A stretch of DNA of 31,213 bases from DATDDB01 sp035260545 (GCA_035260545.1 DATFUZ010000091.1:1-31213); one strand, 5' to 3'; positions 7,262-15,984 are shown, numbered from the stretch's first letter. Notes: generated by a model not told the origin, from the letters alone. Translations and numbers: made by a program.

Positions 7262-8127
7262 TGAGCAAAGGCGAATTGCAGGTAGCTGCGGGTGATGTCA
7301 TGGCCCCAAGTCAGGGCGATCAGGCCGCCGCCTGCCAGATAGGGCCCGAACGGGATGGGCACATTGCGGCCATGGCGTGCGGCGACCATCAGGCCGATGC
7401 CGACCACGGCGCCGACTACGGCGGACAGCAATATGATCAGCGGCAGCATTTGCCAGCCCAGCCAGGCGCCAAGGGCGGCCAGCAGTTTGAAGTCGCCGTA
7501 GCCCATGCCTTCCTTGCCGGTGGCGAGCTTGAACAGCCAATATACGCTCCACAGCGCGAGATAGCCCGCAATGGCGCCGATCACCGCGCTGCGCAGGTCG
7601 GTGAAGGCGCCGCCAAAGGCGAACATCAGGCCCAGCCAGAGCAGCGGCAGGGTGATGGCATCGGGCAGGAGCTGGGTGTCGACATCGATGAAGGTGAGGG
7701 CGATGAGGGCCCAGAGCAGCAACAGCGAGCCCAAGGCGGGCATGCCGAAACCGAAGTGCCAGGCGGCGGCCGCGCTCAACACTCCGGTCAGCGCTTCAAC
7801 GATGGGATAGCGCGCGGATATGGCGGCGCCGCAGCCCCGGCACTTGCCGCGCAGCAGCAGATAGCTGATGACGGGAATATTCTCCAGCGCAGTGATCTTG
7901 TGTCCGCAATGCGGGCAGGCCGAGCCGGGCACCATCAGGTTGTAGCGGGGCTGCGCCTCCAGCGGCTTGCCGCTCAGTTCGGCGCACTGCGCTTGCCACT
8001 CACGTTCAAGCATGACGGGCAGGCGATGGATGACTACGTTCAGAAAGCTGCCCACCATGAGGCCGAGCACGCCGGCCAGCACGGCGAAAAGCAGGGGCGA
8101 GGCGTGCAGCAGGGCAGGCAGCGTCAT
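7258..8127 (-). CDS. pilD: Type IV prepilin peptidase / N-methyltransferase PilD
   Basis: A 289-residue inner-membrane aspartic protease that cleaves and N-methylates type IV prepilins. The N-terminal zinc-binding cysteines are Cys71, Cys74, Cys96 and Cys99 (CPHCG and CRGCG). The catalytic aspartates are Asp148 (in FIDVDTQLLPD) and Asp212 (in GMGYGDFKLLA), spaced 64 residues apart as in characterised enzymes. About eight membrane helices are predicted. I chose the ATG at 8127; a GTG at 8139 would add four residues (MPPA) and is possible, since neither has a clear ribosome-binding site. It is 61 bp behind pilC. Confidence 0.94.
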   Translation of the reverse strand: MTLPALLHASPLLFAVLAGVLGLMVGSFLNVVIHRLPVMLEREWQAQCAELSGKPLEAQPRYNLMVPGSACPHCGHKITALENIPVISYLLLRGKCRGCGAAISARYPIVEALTGVLSAAAAWHFGFGMPALGSLLLLWALIALTFIDVDTQLLPDAITLPLLWLGLMFAFGGAFTDLRSAVIGAIAGYLALWSVYWLFKLATGKEGMGYGDFKLLAALGAWLGWQMLPLIILLSAVVGAVVGIGLMVAARHGRNVPIPFGPYLAGGGLIALTWGHDITRSYLQFAFAQ

Positions 8128-8188
8128 CGCGGGCGGCACGCGAAACTCGGCCGTTCAGCACGGCATGCGGGAAGCGCGCAACCGTTCA

Positions 8189-9409
8189 TTAACCGCCGAC
8201 GGCTTCGCCCATCTTGAAGATCGGCAGATACATCGCCACCACCATGCCGCCGATCAGCGTGCCCAGCACCACCATGATGATGGGCTCCATCAGGCTGGAA
8301 AGGGCTTCCACCGCGTCGTCCACCTCGGCCTCGTAGAAGTCGGCCACCTTGCTCAGCATGGCGTCGAGCGAGCCTGCTTCCTCGCCGATGGAGGTCATCT
8401 GGATCACCATGCTGGGGAATTCGTTGGTATTCTGCATCGCTGCGGTCAGCGAGCTGCCGGCGCTGACCTCGCGCTGGATCGACTTGGTCGCGTCGTAATA
8501 CACCACGTTGCCCGACGCGCCCGCCACGGAATCGAACGCCTCGACCAGCGGCACGCCGGCGGCGAACATGGTGGACAGGGTGCGCGCCCAGCGGGCGATG
8601 GAGGCGATGCGCAGCAGCCTGCCGAAGATCGGCAGCTTCAGCATCAGCCGGTCCATGACGTCCTGCAGCTTCTTGTTGCGCTTCCACGCATAGAAGAAGC
8701 CGTATACGCCGAAGATGGGGATGCCCAGAACGCCGTACCAGTACTTCACGAAGAAGTCGGAAATGGCCATCACCACCAGCGTGGGGCCAGGCAGGTCGGC
8801 GCCGAAGCTGGAAAACAGGTTCTTGAACGCGGGAATCACGAAGATCATGATCACCGCAGTGATGATGAAAGCCACCACGATGATGGAAACCGGATAAAAC
8901 AGCGCCGACTTGATCTTGCTCTTGATGGCCAGCGTCTTTTCCTTGTAGGTCGCGAGCCGGTCGAGCAGGCCGTCGAGAATACCCGCCTGCTCGCCGGCCG
9001 CGACCAGGTTGCAGAACAGGTTGTCGAAATACAGGGGAAACTTGCGGAACGCGGTGGCCAGGCTGCTGCCGGTCTCCACGTCGGTCTTGATGGTCATCAG
9101 CAGGCGGGACACCGAGGGGTTGGCATGGCCCTTGCCGACGATGTCGAAAGCCTGAAGCAGCGGCACGCCGGACTTGAGCATTGTGGCAAGCTGGCGCGTG
9201 AACAGCGTGAGATCCTTGTCGGTGATCTTCTTGCCCTTGGATCGGGCGCGCCGGATCTTGGAGACGGTAACACCCTGGCGGCGCAGTTGCGAAGACAGGG
9301 CGGACTCGCCGACGGCACGCGCCTCGCCCTTGATGGGCTTGCCTGTCTTGTCCTTGCCCTCCCAGGCGTACAGGACATCCTTGGGCTTTCTGTCTTTCGG
9401 TGTTGCCAT
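8189..9409 (-). CDS. pilC: Type IV pilus inner-membrane platform protein PilC
   Basis: A 406-residue member of the GspF/PilC family, the inner-membrane platform of the type IV pilus motor. Two T2SSF repeats (about residues 70-195 and 270-395) carry the family motifs ARQL(A)TMLKSGVPL / ARTLSTMFAAGVPL and GEQAGIL / GEEAGSL, with three membrane helices between and after them. Two ATGs exist at 9415 and 9409. A GGGGG Shine-Dalgarno sequence touches the first but is spaced 7 bp from the second, so I chose 9409. pilB, often directly upstream, is not here; the upstream neighbour is a CNNM-family gene. Confidence 0.95.
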   Translation of the reverse strand: MATPKDRKPKDVLYAWEGKDKTGKPIKGEARAVGESALSSQLRRQGVTVSKIRRARSKGKKITDKDLTLFTRQLATMLKSGVPLLQAFDIVGKGHANPSVSRLLMTIKTDVETGSSLATAFRKFPLYFDNLFCNLVAAGEQAGILDGLLDRLATYKEKTLAIKSKIKSALFYPVSIIVVAFIITAVIMIFVIPAFKNLFSSFGADLPGPTLVVMAISDFFVKYWYGVLGIPIFGVYGFFYAWKRNKKLQDVMDRLMLKLPIFGRLLRIASIARWARTLSTMFAAGVPLVEAFDSVAGASGNVVYYDATKSIQREVSAGSSLTAAMQNTNEFPSMVIQMTSIGEEAGSLDAMLSKVADFYEAEVDDAVEALSSLMEPIIMVVLGTLIGGMVVAMYLPIFKMGEAVGG

Positions 9410-9520
9410 TAGCATACCCCCAACGTAATCGCGGCCCGCGGCCGCAGCATGCCACGGTTCCGGCCATATTGCGCCATGGCCCGCCAGGCAGGCATGGGCG
9501 TGCGCTCCGGAGATGCCGGC

Positions 9521-9550
9521 ATTATACAGGGTTCCGCAACCGGAATGCCA
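9521..9550 (-). promoter_or_regulatory. Candidate sigma-54 (-24/-12) promoter, with an overlapping TATAAT, upstream of pilC
   Basis: Read on the minus strand, TGGCATTCCGGTTGC (9550-9536) has the GG and GC pairs exactly 10 nt apart and matches TGGCA and TTGC of the sigma-54 consensus. Just downstream is a perfect TATAAT (9526-9521) without a convincing -35 at the right distance. The site is in the 147-bp gap between the CNNM gene stop and pilC, about 125 bp upstream of the pilC start. RpoN control is well known for pilin genes; control of pilC here is inference. Confidence 0.4.
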
Positions 9551-9556
9551 TGCGCG

Positions 9557-10840
9557 CTAGGCCTCGTGTTTATTGCGCAACGCGGGAAAGATCTTGGCGA
9601 CTTTGACCACGCGGCCCTGGGTCTGCACGATTTCGACGGGATAGTTGGCGATCTTCAGGCTGACACCCGCCTCCGGCATGTCCTGCAAATGCTCGAGGAT
9701 CAGCCCGTTCAGCGTCTTGGCGGTATCGAGCGGGAAGCGCAGGCCGAGCTTGCGGTTGAGGTCGCGCAGCAGCGTTCCGCCTTCCACGAGCACGCTGCCG
9801 TCCGCTTGGCGCAGGAACTTCCCGGTCTGCGACGGCGATTGCGTGGTGAAGTCTCCCACAATCTCCTCCAGGATGTTTTCCAGGGTGACCAGTCCGAGCA
9901 GTTCCCCGTATTCGTCCACCACCAGGCCGAGGCGGATATGCTTCTCCTGGAAATGCTGCAACTGGGAGAGGAGCGCGGTATCCGAGGGAATGAAGTAGGG
10001 GTCGTGCAGCAGCTTGCGCAATTCGTCGCGTTCGAACGTCTCCTCCTGCATCAGCGCGAGGGCGCGGCGCACGTGCAGGATGCCGATGATGTTGTCCAGG
10101 GCGCCCTGGTAGACGGGCAGCAGCGTGTGATGGCAGGTGGCGATCTGGGCGCGCAGCACTTCCGGGTCGGCATCGATGTCGATCGCCTCGATCTGGCTGC
10201 GCGGGACCATCACGTCATTGACCGCGATGCGTCCGATGTCGACGAGATTGAGCAGCATCCCCTGGTGCTTGCGCGGCAGGAACTGCTCAGACTCCAGCAC
10301 CAGCATGCGCAGCTCTTCCAGGTTGAGCTTGTGTTTGCTCTGGTCGGTCTGCACCTGGATGCGGAACAGCCGCAGCACGTTTTGCACTATCAGGGTGGCG
10401 ACCAGCACCACAGGATGGAAGATGCGGATCAGCATGGCCAGCGGATAGCTGGACAGGAGGGCGATGCGCTCGGGCTGGCTTGCCGCAATCACCTTGGGCA
10501 TGATCTCCGCGAACAGCAGCACGACGAAGGTGGTCACCAGCGTGCCGAGCAGGATGACCGTGTTTCCGCTCCCGAACAGGCGTTGTGCGATGATTTCGGC
10601 CAGGGTCGCCAGGGCCACGTTGAGCAGCGTGCTGCCAAACAGGATGGAGCCAAGCAGCCTGTCGGTATGCCCCAGCAGCTTGGCCGTCAGCTTGGCGCTC
10701 TTGTTCCCTTTCCGCACCAGATGGTTGAGGCGGTAGCGGTTCAGCGCCATCATGCTGGTTTCCGACGCCGAGAAGAAGCCCGCGAATACCAGTAGTACGA
10801 TAAGAATGCCGAACAGCGCGCTAAGCTGTATGTCGTTCAA
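9557..10840 (-). CDS. CNNM/CorC (HlyC/CorC, YfjD-type) membrane transporter
   Basis: A 427-residue inner-membrane protein. An N-terminal DUF21/CNNM domain with three to four helices (residues ~1-190, including FFSASETSMMALNRYRLNHL) is followed by a CBS pair (~205-330, with VMVPRSQIEAID and LGLVTLENILEEIVGD) and a C-terminal CorC_HlyC domain (~345-425). The family is linked to Mg2+ or Co2+ efflux and membrane homeostasis. The family-like N-terminus begins at a TTG codon (10840), without a good Shine-Dalgarno sequence; the first in-frame ATG would remove the first membrane helix. It is separated from dsbC by 139 bp including a probable terminator. Confidence 0.9.
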   Translation of the reverse strand: MNDIQLSALFGILIVLLVFAGFFSASETSMMALNRYRLNHLVRKGNKSAKLTAKLLGHTDRLLGSILFGSTLLNVALATLAEIIAQRLFGSGNTVILLGTLVTTFVVLLFAEIMPKVIAASQPERIALLSSYPLAMLIRIFHPVVLVATLIVQNVLRLFRIQVQTDQSKHKLNLEELRMLVLESEQFLPRKHQGMLLNLVDIGRIAVNDVMVPRSQIEAIDIDADPEVLRAQIATCHHTLLPVYQGALDNIIGILHVRRALALMQEETFERDELRKLLHDPYFIPSDTALLSQLQHFQEKHIRLGLVVDEYGELLGLVTLENILEEIVGDFTTQSPSQTGKFLRQADGSVLVEGGTLLRDLNRKLGLRFPLDTAKTLNGLILEHLQDMPEAGVSLKIANYPVEIVQTQGRVVKVAKIFPALRNKHEA

Positions 10841-10879
10841 AGTGAAAAAGGCAAACCCCGCGACCGCGCCGCGTATCCG

Positions 10880-10891
10880 CGGAGCGCTCCG
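10880..10891. repeat. 12-bp perfect palindrome upstream of the CNNM gene
   Basis: CGGAGCGCTCCG reads the same on both strands, in the 139-bp gap between dsbC and the CNNM gene, about 40 bp upstream of the TTG start. It could be an operator or chance in GC-rich DNA; nothing else supports a function. Confidence 0.25.
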
Positions 10892-10951
10892 TCAGGGTAT
10901 TGCCAGGGTAATGATGATGCTGGAAGTATCGGTGAGGCAGGCGCGGGTGTC

Positions 10952-10976
10952 AAGAAAGGCGCATGCCGCGCGCGCC
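10952..10976 (-). terminator. Probable intrinsic terminator of ubiH-family/dsbC unit
   Basis: Downstream of the dsbC stop, read on the minus strand: GGCGC, a 9-nt loop, GCGCC, then TTTCTT. The stem is short (5 bp plus partial internal pairing), but the T-rich tract is in the right place. Confidence 0.45.
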
Positions 10977-10979
10977 GCC

Positions 10980-11690
10980 TTATTTCTTGCTTGCCGCGGT
11001 GCTGTTGAGCTCCTTCTCGATCTCGCTGGCGGGCAGCGCGCCGGGCACCATCATGCCGTCGGCGAACACCAGCGCCGGCGTGCCGTTCACCCGCATCTTC
11101 TTGCCCCATGCCATTGCCTGGTCCAAGGGGTAGCTGCAGCCGGGATTCGCGGGCGCGGGTGCTACGCCCTTCACCATCAGGTTCTCCCAGGCCTGCTCGC
11201 GGTTCTTGCTGCACCAGACGGCCCGAACCTTTTCCGGCGAACCGGGGAAGATGGGGAACAGCAGGCGGTAGATGGTCACGTTGTCGACCTTGGCCAGTTC
11301 GCCCTCCAGGCGTTTGCAGAATGCACAGTTGGGGTCGGTGAAAATCAGCATCTTGCGCTTGCCGTTGCCTTTCACTTCCTTGATGGTCAGGTCGAAGGGC
11401 AACTTGTCGAAATTGACGGCAAACAGCTTGCGCTCGCGCGCCTCGGTCAGGTTGCGCATGCTGCGCAGGTCGTATATCTGCCCGTCGATCAGGTAGTTGC
11501 CGGATTCATCGGTATAGAACAGATGGTCCTGCACCACCACCTCATACAGGCCCTTGATGGGCGACTTGTGCACCTGCTCGACCTTGCCCAGCAGGGGATA
11601 GTTCTTCTCGAGGTGGGCCTGTATGCTGGCCTCGTTGGCATAGGCGCTGGATGCGACCAGCAAAAGCAGCGGCAATACAAATTTCTTCAT
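10980..11690 (-). CDS. dsbC: Periplasmic thiol:disulfide isomerase DsbC
   Basis: A 236-residue exported protein. A signal peptide (Lys-Lys, hydrophobic core, cleavage after SSAYA, about residue 18) precedes the dimerisation domain (~19-75), a linker, and a thioredoxin fold with the active site Cys122-Ala-Phe-Cys125 in FTDPNCAFCKRLEGEL. A second Cys pair near residues 162 and 186 matches the structural disulfide of DsbC. The cis-Pro is in VNGTPALVFADG. DsbC isomerises wrong disulfides, kept reduced by DsbD. It is 39 bp behind the ubiquinone hydroxylase gene, an order common in betaproteobacteria. Confidence 0.93.
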   Translation of the reverse strand: MKKFVLPLLLLVASSAYANEASIQAHLEKNYPLLGKVEQVHKSPIKGLYEVVVQDHLFYTDESGNYLIDGQIYDLRSMRNLTEARERKLFAVNFDKLPFDLTIKEVKGNGKRKMLIFTDPNCAFCKRLEGELAKVDNVTIYRLLFPIFPGSPEKVRAVWCSKNREQAWENLMVKGVAPAPANPGCSYPLDQAMAWGKKMRVNGTPALVFADGMMVPGALPASEIEKELNSTAASKK

Positions 11691-11729
11691 GGCGGAAATC
11701 CGGAGGTGCGAGATGTAAAGGGGGTCAGG

Positions 11730-12905
11730 TTAATTCAGGGCGTGGCGCGCCAGCATTTTCTTCAGCGGCGTGGCATGGTTGGTCGCATTTAATCCCAGAT
11801 TGCGCGCCGCGCGCAAGAGGGGGTTGGCATTGTTGAACAGTTTCTTCAGCGAGTCCGTCGCAAACTGCATCGAGAAGATGTCCTCCTGCCGGGCGCGGTC
11901 ATAGCGGCGCAGCAGGTGGATGTCCCCGCAGTCGGCCTGGGGGCCGCGCTCCAGCAGCACCCGGGCCAATTGGCGTGCGTCGCGGAAGCCGAGGTTCACG
12001 CCCTGGCCGGCCAGCGGGTGCACGTTGTGGGCCGCGTCGCCCACGAGCGCGAGACGCGGTTTGACCAGGTGCGGCAAATGCAGCAGGCGCAGCGGAAAGG
12101 CGGCAGGCGGAGTGATCATGCGTAACGAGCCCAGAGTATTCGTTGATCCGACAGCGACTTGCGCGCAAAGTTCCTCAGCGGGAAGCCGCAGCAGGGTTTC
12201 CGACTTCGCGGGGCTGACCGACCACACCATGGAAACCATTTGATCCGGCATGGGCAGCAGCGCCAGGATGCCGTCCGGCTGGAACCACTGGAAGGCCGTG
12301 CCGCGATGGGGCTTCTCGGCGGCGAAGTTGGCGACCACTCCGTGCTGCTGGTAGAGCGTGGGCGGCTCTATCATTCCCGCCTGCTGGCGCACCCAGGAGT
12401 CGCGGCCATCCGCCCCCACCACCAGCCGGGCGCAAATTTCGCGCCCGTCTTCCAGGCGCAGGACCGCCTCGTCGTCGCGCCACTCCAGCCTGGCGCAGCG
12501 CGCGGGGTGGAACAACGTAATGTTTTCCTGCTCCTGCAGGGCGGTCCACAGCGCATGCTGCAGCAGCCGGCCCTCCAGGATGAAAGCCAGTTCCGGCACG
12601 CCGAGTTGATAAGCGGAAAAATCCAGTTCCGCATCGCCGCTGTCGCCGAACACGCGCATCTGCTCGACCTGTTGCACGCGGCGCATGTCCAGCCGCTGCC
12701 AGGCTCCGCATTGCTCCAGGAAGGCCGTGCTGCCGGGGCTGATGGCGTAAATGCGGCTGTCCCAGCCATCATTGGGCGCGTGCATGGGCATGGCTTCCAC
12801 CAGGGCCACGGCCAGGCCGCTGGGCCTGAGGGCGGCCGCGAGGCTGGCGCCTACCAGGCCGCCGCCTATGATCAATACATCGAAACGGGTATCGTGTTCA
12901 GACAT
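11730..12905 (-). CDS. UbiH/UbiF/COQ6-family FAD-dependent ubiquinone hydroxylase
   Basis: A 391-residue class A flavin monooxygenase of ubiquinone synthesis. The dinucleotide-binding motif is GGGLVG (residues 14-19), the second motif is VVGADGRDSWVR, and the third is LVGDAAHNVHPLAGQGVNLGFRDA, which together are diagnostic. Such enzymes hydroxylate the ring at C1, C5 or C6; betaproteobacteria often have one broad-specificity member, so I do not choose between ubiH, ubiI and ubiM. It is transcribed away from dusB, with 93 bp between the two starts. ubiA, also of this pathway, is at 24024-24881. Confidence 0.88.
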   Translation of the reverse strand: MSEHDTRFDVLIIGGGLVGASLAAALRPSGLAVALVEAMPMHAPNDGWDSRIYAISPGSTAFLEQCGAWQRLDMRRVQQVEQMRVFGDSGDAELDFSAYQLGVPELAFILEGRLLQHALWTALQEQENITLFHPARCARLEWRDDEAVLRLEDGREICARLVVGADGRDSWVRQQAGMIEPPTLYQQHGVVANFAAEKPHRGTAFQWFQPDGILALLPMPDQMVSMVWSVSPAKSETLLRLPAEELCAQVAVGSTNTLGSLRMITPPAAFPLRLLHLPHLVKPRLALVGDAAHNVHPLAGQGVNLGFRDARQLARVLLERGPQADCGDIHLLRRYDRARQEDIFSMQFATDSLKKLFNNANPLLRAARNLGLNATNHATPLKKMLARHALN

Positions 12906-12968
12906 ATCTTAATGTCGCTCATCGGCAGGTACACGAAAATGATAATAGCACGGGTCAGTTGATTAATT

Positions 12969-12974
12969 TATAAT
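12969..12974 (+). promoter_or_regulatory. Candidate -10 box for the dusB-fis-purH operon
   Basis: A perfect TATAAT lies in the AT-rich stretch 25 bp upstream of the dusB ATG, in the divergent 93-bp gap. No convincing TTGACA is present 16-18 bp upstream, so it may need an activator, or the -35 may be weak. In enterobacteria the dusB-fis promoter is strong and growth-rate controlled; that this holds here is inference. Confidence 0.35.
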
Positions 12975-12998
12975 CAGCGCCCCCCTTTGGAAACCACA

Positions 12999-14006
12999 AT
13001 GAAGATCGGACCCTACCAGCTCAAGAACAACTTGATCGTCGCGCCCATGGCTGGGGTGACCGACAGGCCGTTCCGCATGCTGTGCAAGCGCATGGGCGCA
13101 GGCATGGCGGTGAGCGAGATGGTGGCCTCCAATTCCCTGCTGTACGGTTCCGAAAAGACCAAGCGCCGCGCCAATCACGAAGGCGAGGCGGACCCCATCT
13201 CGGTGCAGATCGTCGGTGCCGACCCGAAGATGCTGGCGCAGGCTGCCCGCTACAACGTCGACCAGGGTGCGCAGATCGTAGACATCAATATGGGCTGCCC
13301 GGCCAAGAAGATCTGCAACGTGAGCGCTGGCTCCGCGCTGATGCAGAACGAAAAGCTGGTGAGCGAGATTCTGGAGTCGGTGGTGGGCGCGGTCGACGTG
13401 CCCGTCACCCTCAAAATGCGCACCGGCTGGGATAAATCGCACCGCAATGCGCCGCGCATCGCGCGCATCGCCGAAGCCAGCGGTATCCAGGCGCTGGCCA
13501 TCCACGGCCGCACCCGCGCCTGCGCCTATACCGGCAACGCCGAGTACGACACCATCGCCGCCGTAAAGAGCGAGGTCGGCATACCCGTCATCGCCAACGG
13601 CGACATTACCACACCGGAAAAAGCCAGGCACGTGCTGCAATACACTGGCGCCGATGCGGTGATGATAGGACGCGCGGCGCAAGGCCGGCCCTGGCTGTTT
13701 CGCGAGATCGAGCATTACCTGAAAACCGGCGGCCATCTTGCCGCGCCGCACCCGGAGGAGGTGCAGGCGATTCTCGTCGCGCACATGCACGAACTGTATG
13801 CTTTCTACGGCGAATATACCGGATTGCGCGTTGCGCGCAAGCATATCTCCTGGTACACCAAGGGTCTTGCCGGTTCCGCGCAGTTCCGTCACCACATGAA
13901 CACCCTGGAAACCGTCCAGGGGCAGTTACACGCTGTAACAGAATTTTTCGAGGGGCGGTCGCAGGCCCAGGAGGAGCCGCGTCATGCTGAGGAGTTGGCT
14001 GCATGA
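12999..14006 (+). CDS. dusB: tRNA dihydrouridine synthase DusB
   Basis: A 335-residue FMN enzyme that reduces uridine to dihydrouridine in the tRNA D-loop. The TIM barrel has the FMN-binding start APMAGVTDRPFR, the catalytic Cys100 in DINMGCPAKK, and the motifs HGRTRACAYTG, VIANGDI and GADAVMIGRAAQGRPWLFREI. The start is ATG 12999 (MKIGPYQLKN, the family N-terminus), preceded by a GGAAA sequence; a TTG at 12987 is in frame but less likely. The stop overlaps fis by ATGA. dusB-fis is one of the most conserved proteobacterial gene pairs. Confidence 0.96.
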   Translation: MKIGPYQLKNNLIVAPMAGVTDRPFRMLCKRMGAGMAVSEMVASNSLLYGSEKTKRRANHEGEADPISVQIVGADPKMLAQAARYNVDQGAQIVDINMGCPAKKICNVSAGSALMQNEKLVSEILESVVGAVDVPVTLKMRTGWDKSHRNAPRIARIAEASGIQALAIHGRTRACAYTGNAEYDTIAAVKSEVGIPVIANGDITTPEKARHVLQYTGADAVMIGRAAQGRPWLFREIEHYLKTGGHLAAPHPEEVQAILVAHMHELYAFYGEYTGLRVARKHISWYTKGLAGSAQFRHHMNTLETVQGQLHAVTEFFEGRSQAQEEPRHAEELAA

Positions 14007-14266
14007 AAAAAGGGAGTCGCGGTGTGCTGAGCGAAAACGAAATGGCGCGCTATGTGCGCGAGGCGGTGGCCGCCTATTTTGTGGCGTTGGAGGGTGAGGA
14101 GCCTTCCTGCCCGGTATACGACATGGTGATCAGTTGCGTGGAAAAGCCGCTGATCGAAACGGTGCTGTACCACGCAGGCGGCAACCAGACCCGCGCTGCG
14201 GAATTGCTGGGGATGAACCGCAATACGCTGCGCAAGAAGATACAGAGTCACAAAATCAAACCTTGA
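14003..14266 (+). CDS. fis: DNA-binding protein Fis
   Basis: An 87-residue nucleoid protein and transcription factor. The C-terminal helix-turn-helix GGNQTRAAELLGMNRNTLRKK lies at residues ~59-79, and the VEKPLIETVL helix before it is the typical dimer part. It is slightly shorter than E. coli Fis (98), as is normal in betaproteobacteria. It is translationally coupled to dusB and followed by purH after 25 bp, so one operon is likely. Confidence 0.96.
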   Translation: MKKGSRGVLSENEMARYVREAVAAYFVALEGEEPSCPVYDMVISCVEKPLIETVLYHAGGNQTRAAELLGMNRNTLRKKIQSHKIKP

Positions 14267-14291
14267 AACAATACAGGCGGCAGGGATAGAC

Positions 14292-15857
14292 ATGGCGGCA
14301 ATCAAGCAGGCGCTCATCAGCGTTTCGGACAAATCAGGCGTGCTGGAATTCGCGCAGGGACTTCAACAGCTCGGGGTCAAGATCCTTTCCACCGGCGGCA
14401 CGGCCAAGCTGCTCGCAGACAACGGCCTGCCGGTCACCGAAGTGGCCGATTACACCGGTTTCCCGGAGATGCTGGATGGCCGGGTGAAAACGCTGCAGCC
14501 CAAGGTGCACGCGGGCATCCTGGCGCGGCGCGATCTTGCGGAGCATGTCGCCACCCTGGAAAAGCACGCCATTCCCACCATCGACCTGGTGGTGGTCAAT
14601 CTTTATCCGTTCGCTGAGACCGTGGCCAAACCCGGCTGCACACTGGAAGACGCCATCGAGAACATCGACATCGGCGGCCCCACCATGGTGCGCGCGGCAG
14701 CGAAGAACCATGCGCACGTGGCCATCGTCACTGATCCGGCGGATTATGCCGACGTGCTGTCCGAAATGCAGACCAATGCCGGGGCGGTGTCCGATGGCAC
14801 CCGCTTCGATCTGGCAAAAAAGGCTTTTTCCCACACCGCGGCCTACGACAGCGCGATCAGCAACTACCTGACCGCGATCGACGCCGACGGCAGCAAGCAG
14901 GCCTTCCCGGCCCAGATCAATTTCAACTTCGCCAAGGTGCAGGACATGCGCTACGGCGAAAACCCGCACCAGCAGGCCGCGTTCTACCGCGATCTGGTTC
15001 CGGTGGCGGGCGGCATCGCGGACTACACGCAACTGCAGGGCAAGGAACTCTCCTACAACAATATCGGTGACGCCGATGCGGCGTGGGAGCTGGTCAAGAC
15101 CTTCGACGAGGCGGCGTGCGTGATCGTCAAGCATGCCAACCCCTGCGGCGTGGCAATCGCCGACACGCCGCTCAACGCCTACAAGCTGGCCTACGCCACC
15201 GACACCACCTCGGCCTTCGGCGGCATCATCGCCTTCAACCGCGACCTGGACGAGGCAACCGCCGCGCAGATCACCGCCAACCAGTTCGTGGAAGTGATCA
15301 TTGCACCGGGCGCAAGCGAGGGCGCGCTCAAGGTGACTGCCGCCAAGCAGAACGTGCGCGTGCTCACCGTGCCGCTTTCCGGTGCGCACAACCAGTACGA
15401 GGTCAAGCGTGTCGGCGGCGGTCTGCTGGTGCAGACTCCGGATGCGTTCAACGTGCAGGCCGCGGACCTGAAGGTGGTCACCAGGGTGCAGCCCAGCGCT
15501 GAGCAGTTGCAGGATCTGCTGTTCGCCTGGCGTGTGGCCAAATACGTCAAATCCAACGCCATCGTATTCTGCAAGGGCGGCCAGACCCTGGGCGTGGGCG
15601 CGGGCCAGATGAGCCGCGTCGATTCCACGCGCATCGCCTCGATCAAGGCGCAGAACGCCGGCCTGAGCCTGGCCGGATCGGTCGTGGCGTCGGACGCCTT
15701 CTTCCCGTTCCGCGACGGCGTGGATGTGCTGGCCGAGGCGGGTGCGAAGGCGGTCATCCAGCCCGGCGGCTCCATGCGCGACGCCGAGGTGATCGCCGCC
15801 GCGGACGAGCACGGGCTGGCGATGGTGCTCACCGGCTATCGCCACTTCCGCCACTAG
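14292..15857 (+). CDS. purH: Bifunctional AICAR transformylase / IMP cyclohydrolase
   Basis: A 521-residue enzyme for the last two steps of IMP synthesis. The N-terminal MGS-like cyclohydrolase domain (~1-130) contains ALISVSDKSG, STGGTAKLL and GGRVKTLQPKVH-like motif DGRVKTLQPKVHAGI. The C-terminal transformylase (~135-521) contains KHANPCG (280-286), whose Lys-His pair is catalytic, and ends with the invariant tail LTGYRHFRH. It is part of dusB-fis-purH by spacing. The TAG stop is the first base of a 10-bp direct repeat flanking an intergenic hairpin. Confidence 0.97.
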   Translation: MAAIKQALISVSDKSGVLEFAQGLQQLGVKILSTGGTAKLLADNGLPVTEVADYTGFPEMLDGRVKTLQPKVHAGILARRDLAEHVATLEKHAIPTIDLVVVNLYPFAETVAKPGCTLEDAIENIDIGGPTMVRAAAKNHAHVAIVTDPADYADVLSEMQTNAGAVSDGTRFDLAKKAFSHTAAYDSAISNYLTAIDADGSKQAFPAQINFNFAKVQDMRYGENPHQQAAFYRDLVPVAGGIADYTQLQGKELSYNNIGDADAAWELVKTFDEAACVIVKHANPCGVAIADTPLNAYKLAYATDTTSAFGGIIAFNRDLDEATAAQITANQFVEVIIAPGASEGALKVTAAKQNVRVLTVPLSGAHNQYEVKRVGGGLLVQTPDAFNVQAADLKVVTRVQPSAEQLQDLLFAWRVAKYVKSNAIVFCKGGQTLGVGAGQMSRVDSTRIASIKAQNAGLSLAGSVVASDAFFPFRDGVDVLAEAGAKAVIQPGGSMRDAEVIAAADEHGLAMVLTGYRHFRH

Positions 15858-15984
15858 GCCTGCTGCGCTTGGCATAACGGCGTTGCTCAGGGGCTCGCAA
15901 TGCTCATTTACCAAACAGTAAACTGCGCTTGCTTGCCCTCTTGCGCCTTGTACTGCCGGCGCTCGCGACGGCTTGGCCTGCTGC
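15857..15984. repeat. Intergenic hairpin element bracketed by 10-bp direct repeats
   Basis: GGCCTGCTGC occurs at 15857-15866 and again at 15975-15984. Between them is an imperfect hairpin centred near 15914: TTTAC (15907-15911) pairs with GTAAA (15918-15922), GCAA (15897-15900) with TTGC (15929-15932), GGGC (15891-15894) with GCCC (15935-15938), and GGCG (15879-15882) with CGCC (15944-15947). No T-run follows, so it is not a standard terminator. The shape suggests a small dispersed repeat or MITE-like insertion directly behind purH. Confidence 0.5.

Noticed and set aside
7967..9412. 481-codon plus-strand frame over pilC
   Set aside because: Antisense to pilC; His/Asp/Gly-rich composition, no domain.
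9449..10795. 448-codon plus-strand frame over the CNNM gene
   Set aside because: Antisense to a protein with clear DUF21, CBS and CorC domains.
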